Assembly (NCBI RefSeq): GCF_039941195.1
Contig: NZ_JBDVFA010000098.1
Location: 62,001 to 126,000, forward strand
Direction of reading: 5' to 3'
DNA length: 64,000 bases
Source: Aurantibacter_A sp039941195
GTDB lineage: Bacteria; Bacteroidota; Bacteroidia; Flavobacteriales; Flavobacteriaceae
Numbering within the stretch: position 1 is the stretch's first letter; each line of letters starts with the position of its first letter. The position numbers and the translations under genes are program-made. The notes under the pieces were generated by a model. That model was not told the DNA's origin. It was given only the letters and a program-made list of their open reading frames with translations, and did not search any database. Below, one piece after another: positions 52,724 through 61,741 of this stretch.

Positions 52724-53866
52724 TTAAAGTGCTGTTTGATATAACTTTTTAAAATCTTCTAATGCCACCGGTTTGGGGTTATTTGGATGACAAAAATCTG
52801 CCAGCGCCAAAACCGACAATTCATCAATATGCTCTGCTTTAACACCTATTGCTGATAACTTTGTGGGAAGTCCTAATTTTTCATTCAACTCAAATAAGTG
52901 AGAAACCACCTTACTGCCCTCATTAGACCCAAGCCCTAAAGCAACTGCCATTTTATCAAATCGGTCTTCAAAACCTTCATAATTAAAGTCCATTCCATAG
53001 GGTAAATTAATAGCATTTGCCAAACCGTGATGGGTGTCAAATACACTAGATAATGGATGCGCCAAACTATGTACTACTCCCAAACCTTTTTGGAAAGCAA
53101 CAGCACCCATTAGTGATGCTAATAGCATTTTTGAACGCGATTCTATATCCGGATTTTTCGTAGCGGTTTCTAAAGACTGTGCAATCAATGTAATTCCTTC
53201 AAGAGCAATTCCATCGCACATTGGGTGAAAACCTTTTGCAACATACGCTTCCATATTATGGGTTAAGGCATCCATACCTGTAGCAGCAGTAATAAAACCC
53301 GGAAGTTCCATTGTCAACATAGGATCTGCAAAGACAATTTTTGCCATCAACTTTGGACTAAACAAAATTCGTTTCTTTTTGCTTTCATCTTCCGAGATTA
53401 TAGCACTTCTACCCACCTCACTTCCAGTACCTGAAGTTGTTGGCACGGTTATAAAATGAGGTACATCTTCAGTAACATATTTATCACCACCTATTAGATC
53501 ATCATAATCAAAAAGATCACGTTTATGATTAACTCGTAGAACGATGGCTCTAGCAACGTCTAAAGCAACGCCACCACCAATACCTACAATACAATCGCAC
53601 TTGGCATCATGATAAGCATCACCACCTTTAAGAACATCCGATTTAAGTGGATTTTTGTGCATTTCAGTGAATACTTCTACACTCAATCCAGCTTTTTCTA
53701 TGTCCTTCTTTATTTTTTTAAAAAAGGACAATTCTGCTACAGTACCATCAGTTACAAAAAGTGGCTTTTTTAGGTTATGGCTTTTTAAGTAATCAGCTAG
53801 CTCATTAATAACACCACTTCCAAAGCGAATTGGAGTTGGAAAATTATAAGTATATGTAGTATTCAA
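52724..53866 (-). CDS. Iron-containing (type III) alcohol dehydrogenase
   Basis: 380 residues. NAD-binding GIGGGVALDVARAI, TVPTTSGTGSEVGRSAI, and the metal ligands in MDALTHNMEAYVAKGFHP and HSLAHPLSSVFDTHHGLANA. This is the step that separates the locus from putrescine degradation: an alcohol is oxidised here where PuuB would oxidise an amine. With ethanolamine as substrate it would convert gamma-glutamylethanolamide to the aldehyde. Confidence 0.94.
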   Translation of the reverse strand: MNTTYTYNFPTPIRFGSGVINELADYLKSHNLKKPLFVTDGTVAELSFFKKIKKDIEKAGLSVEVFTEMHKNPLKSDVLKGGDAYHDAKCDCIVGIGGGVALDVARAIVLRVNHKRDLFDYDDLIGGDKYVTEDVPHFITVPTTSGTGSEVGRSAIISEDESKKKRILFSPKLMAKIVFADPMLTMELPGFITAATGMDALTHNMEAYVAKGFHPMCDGIALEGITLIAQSLETATKNPDIESRSKMLLASLMGAVAFQKGLGVVHSLAHPLSSVFDTHHGLANAINLPYGMDFNYEGFEDRFDKMAVALGLGSNEGSKVVSHLFELNEKLGLPTKLSAIGVKAEHIDELSVLALADFCHPNNPKPVALEDFKKLYQTAL

Positions 53867-53877
53867 TTTTTATCTAT

Positions 53878-55233
53878 TTAAATTATTTCGAAATATCTTT
53901 TGGTTTCCCAATCAGTCACAGCAGCAGCAAATTGCTTCCATTCCCATTCTCGGGTATATGTAAAATGATCTACAAACGCTTCACCAAAAATCTCTTTCGC
54001 AATTGTTGAGTTTTTCATTTTTATCGCTGCTTCTAATAAGTTTGAAGGCAGCTTTCCATTTTTAAAGTCTAGGTATCCATTACCATTTGTTGGTTCAACA
54101 GTTAATTCAAGCTTATGCTTAATTCCGTATAACCCACTAGCCAAACAAGCAGCCATTGCCAAATAAGAATTCGTATCAGAACCTACTACTCTATGTTCAA
54201 TTCTTGTTGATTTTGCAGAACCTACTAAAGGTCTTAGCGCTGTGGTTCTATTATCATGACCCCACGTAATTGTAGTTGGTGCCCAAGCTCCTTCCACTAA
54301 GCGTTTATAACTATTTATTGTTGGGGCAAACATGGGTAATATTTCTGGAAGACAAAGTAATTGTCCTGCAAGAAAACTCCGCATTATAGTACTCATTCCA
54401 TCTTTTGCCTTTTCATCAAAAAACAAATTGGTTTTCATATCTACATCCCAAAGGCTTTGATGAACATGACCACTACAACCGGGTAAATCACTACTAGGTT
54501 TGGCCATAAAACTTGGCACTATACCATGCTTGTGACCGATTTCTTTGGCTGCGGTTTTAAACAAAACTGCACGATCAGCAGCTTCAAGAATTCCACTATA
54601 TTGAATAGCCGCCTCTGTAACTCCAGGGCCAGTTTCAGTATGAAGACCTTCTAATGGAACATTAAATTCACCTAACAAATCGAAAAGGTCCTGAAAAAAT
54701 TCGGAGTTTTCTGATAATTTCAACATAGAATACCCAAACATTCCAGAAGTAAGTGGTTGTAGGTTACTAAAATTCTTTTCGTTTACAGAAGTCGACGTTT
54801 CTTTATAATTAAACCATTCAAATTCTTGAGAAAACATGGCAGCAAAACCCATTTGTTCACTTTCAGCAATTATCTTTTTTAGCAAACTTCTTGGGCACAC
54901 CGAAAAATTTTCTTCTCCATTCGAAAAATCAGCTAAAAACAGCGGTGTATTCTTTTCCCAAGGAATTGTTCTAAAAGTATTTAAATCGATATACGCATTT
55001 ACATCTCCATAACCCGTATGCCATCCGGTAACTTTAGCATTTTCATATGAAACGTCATCCATATCCCATCCAAAGACTACCGAACAAAATCCGAATCCGT
55101 CTTTTAATGCTGCAATAAACTTGTCTTTATGCATGTATTTACCGCGTAAAACGCCATCAATATCTACAATAGCCAACTTTATTTTATGATGACCGCTTTC
55201 TTGAATTCTTAAGATAATTTCATTTTTGTCCAT
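53878..55233 (-). CDS. Glutamine synthetase-like gamma-glutamyl-amine ligase (GlnT/PuuA/GlnA4 type)
   Basis: 451 residues of the type I GS fold. Metal and nucleotide sites: GLHTETGPGVTEAAI, PGCSGHVHQSLWD, NSYKRLVEGAWAPTTITWGH and TRIEHRVVGSDTNSYLAMAA. The region around residue 55 (GWDMDDVSYENAKVTG) does not resemble the ammonium-pocket loop of true GlnA, as expected of ligases that couple glutamate to an amine. It lies 9 bases after the permease gene. Ethanolamine is the best guess given the downstream alcohol dehydrogenase; alaninol or another amino alcohol is possible. Confidence 0.9.
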   Translation of the reverse strand: MDKNEIILRIQESGHHKIKLAIVDIDGVLRGKYMHKDKFIAALKDGFGFCSVVFGWDMDDVSYENAKVTGWHTGYGDVNAYIDLNTFRTIPWEKNTPLFLADFSNGEENFSVCPRSLLKKIIAESEQMGFAAMFSQEFEWFNYKETSTSVNEKNFSNLQPLTSGMFGYSMLKLSENSEFFQDLFDLLGEFNVPLEGLHTETGPGVTEAAIQYSGILEAADRAVLFKTAAKEIGHKHGIVPSFMAKPSSDLPGCSGHVHQSLWDVDMKTNLFFDEKAKDGMSTIMRSFLAGQLLCLPEILPMFAPTINSYKRLVEGAWAPTTITWGHDNRTTALRPLVGSAKSTRIEHRVVGSDTNSYLAMAACLASGLYGIKHKLELTVEPTNGNGYLDFKNGKLPSNLLEAAIKMKNSTIAKEIFGEAFVDHFTYTREWEWKQFAAAVTDWETKRYFEII

Positions 55234-55242
55234 GGGCTACCT

Positions 55243-56565
55243 TTATTTCATTTTATGATTGAGAAAAATTAAGAAATACAGATATGAAACCCCAATAATA
55301 CCAATGAAAATTAATGCGATATTAAAATTATAATAGGTCATTGATACAAAAGCAATTATAGCAATTATCAGTGCAGTACTAGGAAACAGGGGAAACAGAG
55401 GCACTTTAAATGGACGTTCTAATTCAGGTTCTTTTTTTCGAAGTGCAAAAAATGAAAGCATTGATACGATGTAGAGTCCTAAAGCACCAAAACAAGCAAT
55501 GGTAATAATCTCACCTGTTTTACCTGTAAACAAAGCCACAATGCCAATAAGCATATTCACAATTAATGAGTTTGCTGGCGTTCTATACTTTTTATGAATT
55601 GCCCCTAGCACTTTAGGAGCATAACCAACTCTACCGAATTCAAAAGTTGATCGGCCACCAGCAAGAATAATTCCATGAAAAGAAGCTACCAAACCTAATA
55701 GGCCAATACCTACTAAAAGTTTATACAAAATATGATCACTAGACACCACGTAAGAAATAGCTAAAGGAAGTGGTGAATCTGAGGCAATTGCACTACCTGC
55801 AGGATACACTACAGCCTCCCAACCTGCCACGCCAACTGCTGAAGCAAAAGTGAGCAAACATAAAATAACCAAGGTTAAAATGGCAGAACCAAAACCTATT
55901 AAAATACTTCGCTGTGGATTAATAGCTTCTTCTGCTACATTTGCTACGCCTTCTATCGCTAAGAAAAACCAGATAGCGAAAGGAATGGCGGCAAAAATAC
56001 CAGCGTAACCATTTGGCAATGGATTAGATTGAACATTTGCCCATTCAAATTCAGGCAATGTAACCCCAGAAAATATTAAAAGCTCGATAATAGCTAATAC
56101 GGTAATTACCAATTCAAAAGTAGCTGCCAGTTTTACCCCTAGAATATTAATTAAGGTAAAAATTACATACGCACCAATAGCAAAAATCATTAAATCTACA
56201 GAAGGATAAAGTAGGTTTAAATACGCGCCAATTGCTGCAGCTATGGCCGGCGGCGCAAAAACGAATTCTATATTTTGAGTAATACCCGCTAAAAATCCTA
56301 AATGCTTACCGAGCCCCCTATTTGCATATTCAAATGCTCCACCAGCTTTAGGAATGGCACAAGCCATTTCGGTATAGCTAAAGGTAAACGTAACGTACAT
56401 TAGTATGATGAAAATGGTAGCAATCGCAAGTCCGTATGTACCTCCTTCGGCAAGACCTAAATTCCATCCGAAGTACATTCCCGATATTACATATCCAACA
56501 CCTAACCCCCATAACATTAAAGGACTTAGTACTTTTTTCAATTTGGGTTGGTCGGTTTGGCTCAT
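55243..56565 (-). CDS. APC-family permease, ethanolamine permease type
   Basis: An inner-membrane importer of 440 residues with 12 hydrophobic segments. The first helix and loop (LWGLGVGYVISGMYFGWNLGLAEGG) and FSYTEMACAIPKAGGAFEYANRGLG resemble the Eat ethanolamine permease branch of the APC superfamily, as does GVANVAEEAINPQRSI. It is the first gene of a run that continues through ligase, alcohol dehydrogenase, hydrolase, aldehyde dehydrogenase and two phosphatases. Divergent from an Lrp/AsnC regulator across 187 bases. Confidence 0.88.
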   Translation of the reverse strand: MSQTDQPKLKKVLSPLMLWGLGVGYVISGMYFGWNLGLAEGGTYGLAIATIFIILMYVTFTFSYTEMACAIPKAGGAFEYANRGLGKHLGFLAGITQNIEFVFAPPAIAAAIGAYLNLLYPSVDLMIFAIGAYVIFTLINILGVKLAATFELVITVLAIIELLIFSGVTLPEFEWANVQSNPLPNGYAGIFAAIPFAIWFFLAIEGVANVAEEAINPQRSILIGFGSAILTLVILCLLTFASAVGVAGWEAVVYPAGSAIASDSPLPLAISYVVSSDHILYKLLVGIGLLGLVASFHGIILAGGRSTFEFGRVGYAPKVLGAIHKKYRTPANSLIVNMLIGIVALFTGKTGEIITIACFGALGLYIVSMLSFFALRKKEPELERPFKVPLFPLFPSTALIIAIIAFVSMTYYNFNIALIFIGIIGVSYLYFLIFLNHKMK

Positions 56566-56752
56566 TTCGGTTGGTTTATCAATATCGCAAAATTCATGAC
56601 AGTTGAATAATACCTGAAATTAAAATTTTTTAGAATATAAAACCTAGTTTTTCAATTATTTAGTTAATTATGTACATTTAATTACGATATACAGGAATAT
56701 ACTTCTAAAAACATCATCTCGAAGATTGTTATTTAGGCTAAAAATACTACTC

Positions 56753-57223
56753 ATGAAACTGGACGAAAAAGACCTAAAAATTTTAGATTTATTACAAGAG
56801 GATGCTAATATTACTAACAAGCAAATAGCGCTAGCAACTAATTTAACTTTAACACCTGTTTATGAACGTATTAAAAAGCTTACATCTTTAGCGTTACTTA
56901 AGAAAAAGGTTTATTTATTGAATCGTAAAAAATTAGGGCTGAATGTAATGGTATTGGTTTCAGTCAAAATTGAAAAACACTCCGAAGAAGGAGCACTATC
57001 ATTTATGAATGAAATAAAAAAAATTCCTGAAGTAATCGAATGTTTGCATGTTACCGGGGCTTTTGACTTTCAATTAAAGGTTATTACAAAAGATATTGAT
57101 ACATATCACGAATTTAATTTTAAAAAATTAGCTACAATTAAAAATATTAGTCAAATGGAAAGCTATTTTGTGATGAAAGAGGTTATAAATTCAACTCGAT
57201 TGCCTTTGTCTATTATTAAATAA
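56753..57223 (+). CDS. Lrp/AsnC family transcriptional regulator
   Basis: 156 residues from the ATG at 56753; an upstream TTG extension is unlikely. Helix-turn-helix at 5-60 (DEKDLKILDLLQEDANITNK, LTLTPVYERIKKL) and a RAM ligand domain (VMVLVSVKIEKHSEEG, IPEVIECLHVTGAFDFQLKV). Divergent from the permease operon, so a local regulator sensing an amino acid, possibly the glycine or glutamate produced. Its stop is one base from the Gre-like gene's stop. Confidence 0.93.
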   Translation: MKLDEKDLKILDLLQEDANITNKQIALATNLTLTPVYERIKKLTSLALLKKKVYLLNRKKLGLNVMVLVSVKIEKHSEEGALSFMNEIKKIPEVIECLHVTGAFDFQLKVITKDIDTYHEFNFKKLATIKNISQMESYFVMKEVINSTRLPLSIIK

Positions 57224-57224
57224 A

Positions 57225-57674
57225 TTATACGACTTCAACGATTGTAATCTCATTTCCATTAAATTGAATACGCTCATCTTTTACCTTTCCTAATAAAAGC
57301 TGCGCTATAGGGGTTAAAATAGAAATGCAATACACAGATGTAGCATCGTCTTTATACTCGCCTGCGGAAATCGCCAAAAAATAATGTGCCGTTGAAGTCT
57401 TTACCCAACTACCTAATTGCACTGTTGTAGTAGATTTAGCAATATTAACTTTGGCTAGCGTTTGTTTCATTTTTTCAGCTTCGGCCAACTGCTGTCCCAG
57501 TTTTTCGCGTTCTAACTGCAACATTGCTCTACCAGTCTCATGCTTGTCACCTGCGCTACTCTTTGTCTCAGAAGTTAACGCATCTTGAATTGATGAAATG
57601 TTATTTTGAATTCGACTTAACCTTTGTTCTACAAAAGTTTGACAGAAATTATAGTATTTTTCTTTTTTAATCAT
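57225..57674 (-). CDS. GreA/GreB-like protein (C-terminal Gre domain with coiled coil)
   Basis: 149 residues. An N-terminal antiparallel coiled coil (RLSRIQNNISSIQDALTSET; MLQLEREKLGQQLAEAEKMKQTL) is followed by a FKBP-like C-terminal domain (VQLGSWVKTSTAHYFLAISAGE, ISILTPIAQLLLGKVKDE), the layout of transcript-cleavage factors. The acidic coiled-coil tip of GreA is not evident, so it may bind polymerase without cleavage. It follows the lipoprotein gene by 18 bases. Confidence 0.78.
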   Translation of the reverse strand: MIKKEKYYNFCQTFVEQRLSRIQNNISSIQDALTSETKSSAGDKHETGRAMLQLEREKLGQQLAEAEKMKQTLAKVNIAKSTTTVQLGSWVKTSTAHYFLAISAGEYKDDATSVYCISILTPIAQLLLGKVKDERIQFNGNEITIVEVV

Positions 57675-57692
57675 TAAGAATTTAGAGAAATC

Positions 57693-58328
57693 TTAAAAGT
57701 GATACAAATCTGCCAATTGGTATATTAAGAAGTTAATCACCGCTGCTTCACCTTTTCCTTGCTGAAACATTTCTTGAACCACGGCTTGATTTTCATCTTT
57801 AAAGAATTCTAAATCATCTGTTCCGTAAGTACTGAATATATTCCAAGATTTTAAACCTTCAAGCATCTCACGATGCGCATGAAAACGTTGATTTATTTTT
57901 TCTAGCTTTTCTTTAAATTCTTTACTCTTCTTTTTTTCTTTATTTAATGCTACAGCATTTCGTAGCATGTATTCTTTTTCTAAACGTTCATCTGCTTTTT
58001 CAGCCTGTGCGATAATTCTAACATATGCCGTTCTAACCAATTCATCATACTCAACTTCGAAAGTTGCTTTACTAGTGCTTTTTTCTATTGCATAATCATC
58101 TATAATAATAGCATCATCGTTACTTGCATAAAATTCTTGATCCTGTGAATCATTCGAATCTTCACTAACCAGAGCATCTTTCCAAGCTTGAGATTTTAAA
58201 ACTTTTTGCCATGCTTCAGCATAAACCCCATCTGAGGAGGATTTCGTTACAGAACAACTACTCAACGTTACTATTAATAACAACAAAGCACACTGCCCTA
58301 CAGTCTTTTTTACTTTATTCATTTTCAT
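57693..58328 (-). CDS. Uncharacterised lipoprotein
   Basis: 211 residues. Lipobox TLSSC after a clear signal (LLLLIVTLSSCSVTKS). The rest is rich in charged helices (YMLRNAVALNKEKKKSKEFKEKLEKINQRFHAHREMLEG may form a coiled coil) and ends in an aromatic stretch. No known domain recognised. Co-transcription with the Gre-like gene is likely from the 18-base gap. Confidence 0.8.
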   Translation of the reverse strand: MKMNKVKKTVGQCALLLLIVTLSSCSVTKSSSDGVYAEAWQKVLKSQAWKDALVSEDSNDSQDQEFYASNDDAIIIDDYAIEKSTSKATFEVEYDELVRTAYVRIIAQAEKADERLEKEYMLRNAVALNKEKKKSKEFKEKLEKINQRFHAHREMLEGLKSWNIFSTYGTDDLEFFKDENQAVVQEMFQQGKGEAAVINFLIYQLADLYHF

Positions 58329-58562
58329 ATAATGTTACATCAAAGTGCGGTTCTAAAACACTTCTCAGATTTCTATAATTCTATCAGTCTATTTCTTGAT
58401 TAACTAATTAATCAACAATAAATACACCAATGCACTTATAGTATTGCTCAAATAAAGATTTGGAAAAGAGGCTCCGAAGAGCATTTACTGTGGGGCGTAC
58501 AATATAAGAAGAATAGGGGCTCATAAAAGAAAAAAATGGTTTTTTCGATGAAAACAACCACT

Positions 58563-59678
58563 TTATTCAAGCAATTCAGCCATTTCTTTTCCAATTAAAC
58601 TTCCAATGGCAATACCCATTCCACCCATTTTTATTCCACAAAAAACATTCTCCGAAATTGATTTCACAATAGGCTTTTTGTTCTTTCCAACCCCCATAAT
58701 ACCACTCCATCGTTGTTCTATTTCAAAGTTTGTTTGAGGCAGAATAATCTCTTTTAGTAAACACTCTAATTTTTGCTGAACAATTTCTGTTTCTCCAAAA
58801 GTTGTGGTACGTTCAGTTACGAAATCTAAATTTCTACCGCCACCCAAAAGAATTCTATTGTCAATATTTCTGAAATAATAATATCCTTCATCCAAATGAA
58901 AAGTTCCTTTAATAGCTAAATTTTCGATGGGTTTAGTAATTAATACCTGAGCTCTTGCAGGCTCTATATCTTCTTTCACTAATTCAGCGGCAAATCCATT
59001 GGTAGCAATGAAAAGTTTTTTTGATATTAAATCAAATTTGCTGGTTTGTATAGAAACATTGCCATTAACATCACAGAAATCAAGGACAGAAATGGTATTT
59101 AATACTAGTACACCTTGTTGTTGAACCTTATGCAATAAGGACATCATCATTTTGCCAGTATCTATTTGAGATTCAAACAAATTCGTTATATACTGGTAAT
59201 AAATTCCTTTGAAATTGTAGTTATTCAATTGAATTTCAAAGGCATCCTTTTTAAAGATAGGATGAAAAAGTTGATTAATACATGTTAAGTATTCGCAACA
59301 ATGAGCAAATAAATCTTGTTGATTATTTAGAAATATTTCGTGTCCACCATTATTTTCAAACCCTATATCGTCATCTCCTAAATTATCTCGTAATAATTGA
59401 ATTCCTTCCACACGTTTTTTTACTAACTGAAACACCTCTGTTTCAGAAGTTTTATCTATATCAGAAAGAATTTCAGAGATACTACCAAAACACGCAAAAC
59501 CAGCATTTTTAGTACTTGCTCCTTGCGGCAAAAAACCTTTTTCCAAAACCAATATTTTGGCCTTTGGAAATTTTTTCTTGAGGAATAAAGCACAATTTAA
59601 GCCTACGATACCGCTACCGATTATAGTAAAATCAATATTTGATAACCAAGATTTATATTCCCAGTAGCTTAAATTCAT
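58563..59678 (-). CDS. FAD-dependent amine/amino-acid oxidoreductase (DAO family)
   Basis: 371 residues. FAD site IIGSGIVGLNCALFLKKKFPK, VLEKGFLPQGASTKNAGFACFG, and C-terminal YYFRNIDNRILLGGGRNLDF and KMGGMGIAIGSLIGKEMAELL. Related to glycine oxidase, D-amino-acid dehydrogenases and PuuB. It is separated from the ethanolamine-type operon by three genes, so it is not counted as part of it, but it could use the same pool (for example glycine). A terminator lies upstream. Confidence 0.88.
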   Translation of the reverse strand: MNLSYWEYKSWLSNIDFTIIGSGIVGLNCALFLKKKFPKAKILVLEKGFLPQGASTKNAGFACFGSISEILSDIDKTSETEVFQLVKKRVEGIQLLRDNLGDDDIGFENNGGHEIFLNNQQDLFAHCCEYLTCINQLFHPIFKKDAFEIQLNNYNFKGIYYQYITNLFESQIDTGKMMMSLLHKVQQQGVLVLNTISVLDFCDVNGNVSIQTSKFDLISKKLFIATNGFAAELVKEDIEPARAQVLITKPIENLAIKGTFHLDEGYYYFRNIDNRILLGGGRNLDFVTERTTTFGETEIVQQKLECLLKEIILPQTNFEIEQRWSGIMGVGKNKKPIVKSISENVFCGIKMGGMGIAIGSLIGKEMAELLE

Positions 59679-59752
59679 AGTACTAAAATACGATTATAAG
59701 ACCGTATTCTATGTTCTATATAAATTGAGGAAAATATTACTATTATAAAACG

Positions 59753-59784
59753 AAAAACTCCGATTAAATATAATCGGAGTTTTT
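59753..59784 (-). terminator. Intrinsic terminator after accC
   Basis: Fourteen-base perfect arms AAAAACTCCGATTA around AATA, ending in a T run on the minus strand, 2 bases after the accC stop. Confidence 0.9.
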
Positions 59785-59786
59785 GT

Positions 59787-61139
59787 TTACTCTTCAAGAG
59801 CTGGATCCATTTCAAAGCTATCCATAAAGGCCGTTGTGTATTTACCTGCCAAATAATCTGGATGATCCATTAATTGACGATGAAATGGAATTGTAGTTTT
59901 AATGCCTTCAATTACAAACTCATCTAAAGCTCTTTTCATTTTATTAATTGCCTCTTCTCTAGTTTGCGCTGTAGTAATAAGCTTTGCAATCATAGAATCG
60001 TAGTGAGGTGGAATAATATAGCCACTATAGACATGAGTATCCATACGTACACCATGGCCGCCAGGAATATGTAACGTCGTAATTCTACCAGGGGATGGTC
60101 TAAAGTTATTATAGGGGTCTTCAGCATTAATTCTACACTCAATTGAGTGTAGTTTAGGAATATAATTCTTTCCTGAAATTGGCACACCTCCAGCAACTAA
60201 AATTTGTTCTCTAATTAAATCATAATCAATTACTTGTTCCGTAATAGGGTGTTCCACTTGAATACGCGTATTCATTTCCATAAAATAGAAATTACGGTGC
60301 TTATCAACTAAAAACTCTACTGTACCAGCGCCTTCATATTTTATATATTCCGCAGCTTTAACCGCAGCTTTACCCATCGCATCACGTAATTTATCTGTCA
60401 TGAATGGAGAAGGAGTTTCTTCTGTTAATTTTTGGTGTCTACGCTGTACAGAGCAATCCCTTTCTGATAAGTGACAAGCCTTTCCATATTGATCACCTAC
60501 TACTTGTATCTCAATATGACGTGGTTCTTCAATCAATTTTTCCATGTACATACCACCATTACCAAAGGCAGCAGTAGCTTCCTGAACCGCACTGTCAAAA
60601 AGATCTTCCATTTCTTCTTCTTTCCAAACTGCACGCATACCCTTACCACCTCCACCAGCGGTAGCCTTTATCATAACGGGGTATCCCATTTTTTTTGCAA
60701 TCTTTAATGCATCCTTGACATCCTTTAAAAGTCCGTCAGAACCTGGTACACATGGCACACCAGCAGCTTTCATGGTTTCTTTAGCTGATGCCTTATCTCC
60801 CATTCGATCAATATGCTCACCGGATGCACCTATAAATTTAATCTCATGCTCAGCACATATTTTTGAAAATTTAGAATTTTCTGATAAAAATCCATATCCA
60901 GGGTGAATGGCATCTGCATTAGTAATTTCAGCTGCAGCTATTATATTAGGAATCTTAAGGTATGATTCACTACTAGGTGCTGGACCTATACAAACAGCTT
61001 CATCTGCAAAACGAACATGCAAACTTTCTTCATCAGCTTTAGAATATACTGCTACGGTCTTAATTCCCATTTCTTTACAGGTTCTAATAACACGTAATGC
61101 AATCTCTCCTCTATTTGCTATTAAAATTTTTTTAAACAT
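59787..61139 (-). CDS. accC: Acetyl-CoA carboxylase, biotin carboxylase subunit
   Basis: ATP-grasp enzyme that carboxylates biotin on AccB, the first step of fatty-acid synthesis. The protein is 450 residues from the ATG at 61139; a TTG lies two codons before. ANRGEIALRVIRTCKE, IKATAGGGGKGMRAV (ATP loop), ERDCSVQRRHQKL, MEMNTRIQVEHP and RINAEDPYNNFRPSPG are intact. accB lies upstream in the same orientation with 95 bases between. Confidence 0.97.
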   Translation of the reverse strand: MFKKILIANRGEIALRVIRTCKEMGIKTVAVYSKADEESLHVRFADEAVCIGPAPSSESYLKIPNIIAAAEITNADAIHPGYGFLSENSKFSKICAEHEIKFIGASGEHIDRMGDKASAKETMKAAGVPCVPGSDGLLKDVKDALKIAKKMGYPVMIKATAGGGGKGMRAVWKEEEMEDLFDSAVQEATAAFGNGGMYMEKLIEEPRHIEIQVVGDQYGKACHLSERDCSVQRRHQKLTEETPSPFMTDKLRDAMGKAAVKAAEYIKYEGAGTVEFLVDKHRNFYFMEMNTRIQVEHPITEQVIDYDLIREQILVAGGVPISGKNYIPKLHSIECRINAEDPYNNFRPSPGRITTLHIPGGHGVRMDTHVYSGYIIPPHYDSMIAKLITTAQTREEAINKMKRALDEFVIEGIKTTIPFHRQLMDHPDYLAGKYTTAFMDSFEMDPALEE

Positions 61140-61234
61140 CTTCAAAAGTTTTAAATTTTAAGTAATAAGCCTTCAACAAAGCATTAATACCACTAAGAAT
61201 AGTTGATATTTAATATTAAACACTTAAAATTTAT

Positions 61235-61720
61235 TTAAGATGGGTCAACCAAAAATAAAGGTTGATCAAATTCAACTGGTGAAGAATCTTCAACCAAAAT
61301 CTTCACTATTTTACCTGAAATTTCAGATTCAATATCATTGAACAACTTCATAGCTTCAATTACGCAAAGCACATCACCTTGCCCAATAGAATCACCTACT
61401 TCAACAAAAGTTGGTTTGTCAGGCGCAGGTTTTCTATAAAATGTTCCTATAATTGGTGATTTTATAGTCACATATTTAGAATCTTCAGCAGGGGCTTCAG
61501 CAACTGGTGCAGCACTCGATGGTGCTTCAACTGGTACCGGGGCACCAACAACATGTTGTGCGGCAGCCATTGGAATTTGCTGAACGACAGTTGTTTCACT
61601 TTTAGACATTCCTTCACCGGTTCTAATGGTAATTTTAATGTCGTCTGTTTCTAGCTTCACTTCACTTGCACCAGATTTGGCGACAAATTTAATTAGGCTT
61701 TGAATTTCTTTAATATCCAT
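61235..61720 (-). CDS. accB: Acetyl-CoA carboxylase, biotin carboxyl carrier protein
   Basis: 161 residues. An N-terminal helical segment (DIKEIQSLIKFVAKSGASEV), an Ala/Pro-rich hinge (~70-85) and the biotinyl domain with the biotinylated lysine in VIEAMKLFNDIESE. The carrier shuttles carboxyl groups from AccC to the transferase. Preceded by fabH after 21 bases. Confidence 0.97.
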   Translation of the reverse strand: MDIKEIQSLIKFVAKSGASEVKLETDDIKITIRTGEGMSKSETTVVQQIPMAAAQHVVGAPVPVEAPSSAAPVAEAPAEDSKYVTIKSPIIGTFYRKPAPDKPTFVEVGDSIGQGDVLCVIEAMKLFNDIESEISGKIVKILVEDSSPVEFDQPLFLVDPS

Positions 61721-61741
61721 GAATTTGAGTTTTTTTAAAAT

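Noticed and set aside
50598..56565. Putrescine (Puu) degradation operon
   Set aside because: The ligase, aldehyde dehydrogenase and hydrolase fit, but the operon has an iron alcohol dehydrogenase and no PuuB-type oxidase or PuuE transaminase. An amino alcohol is the better substrate class.
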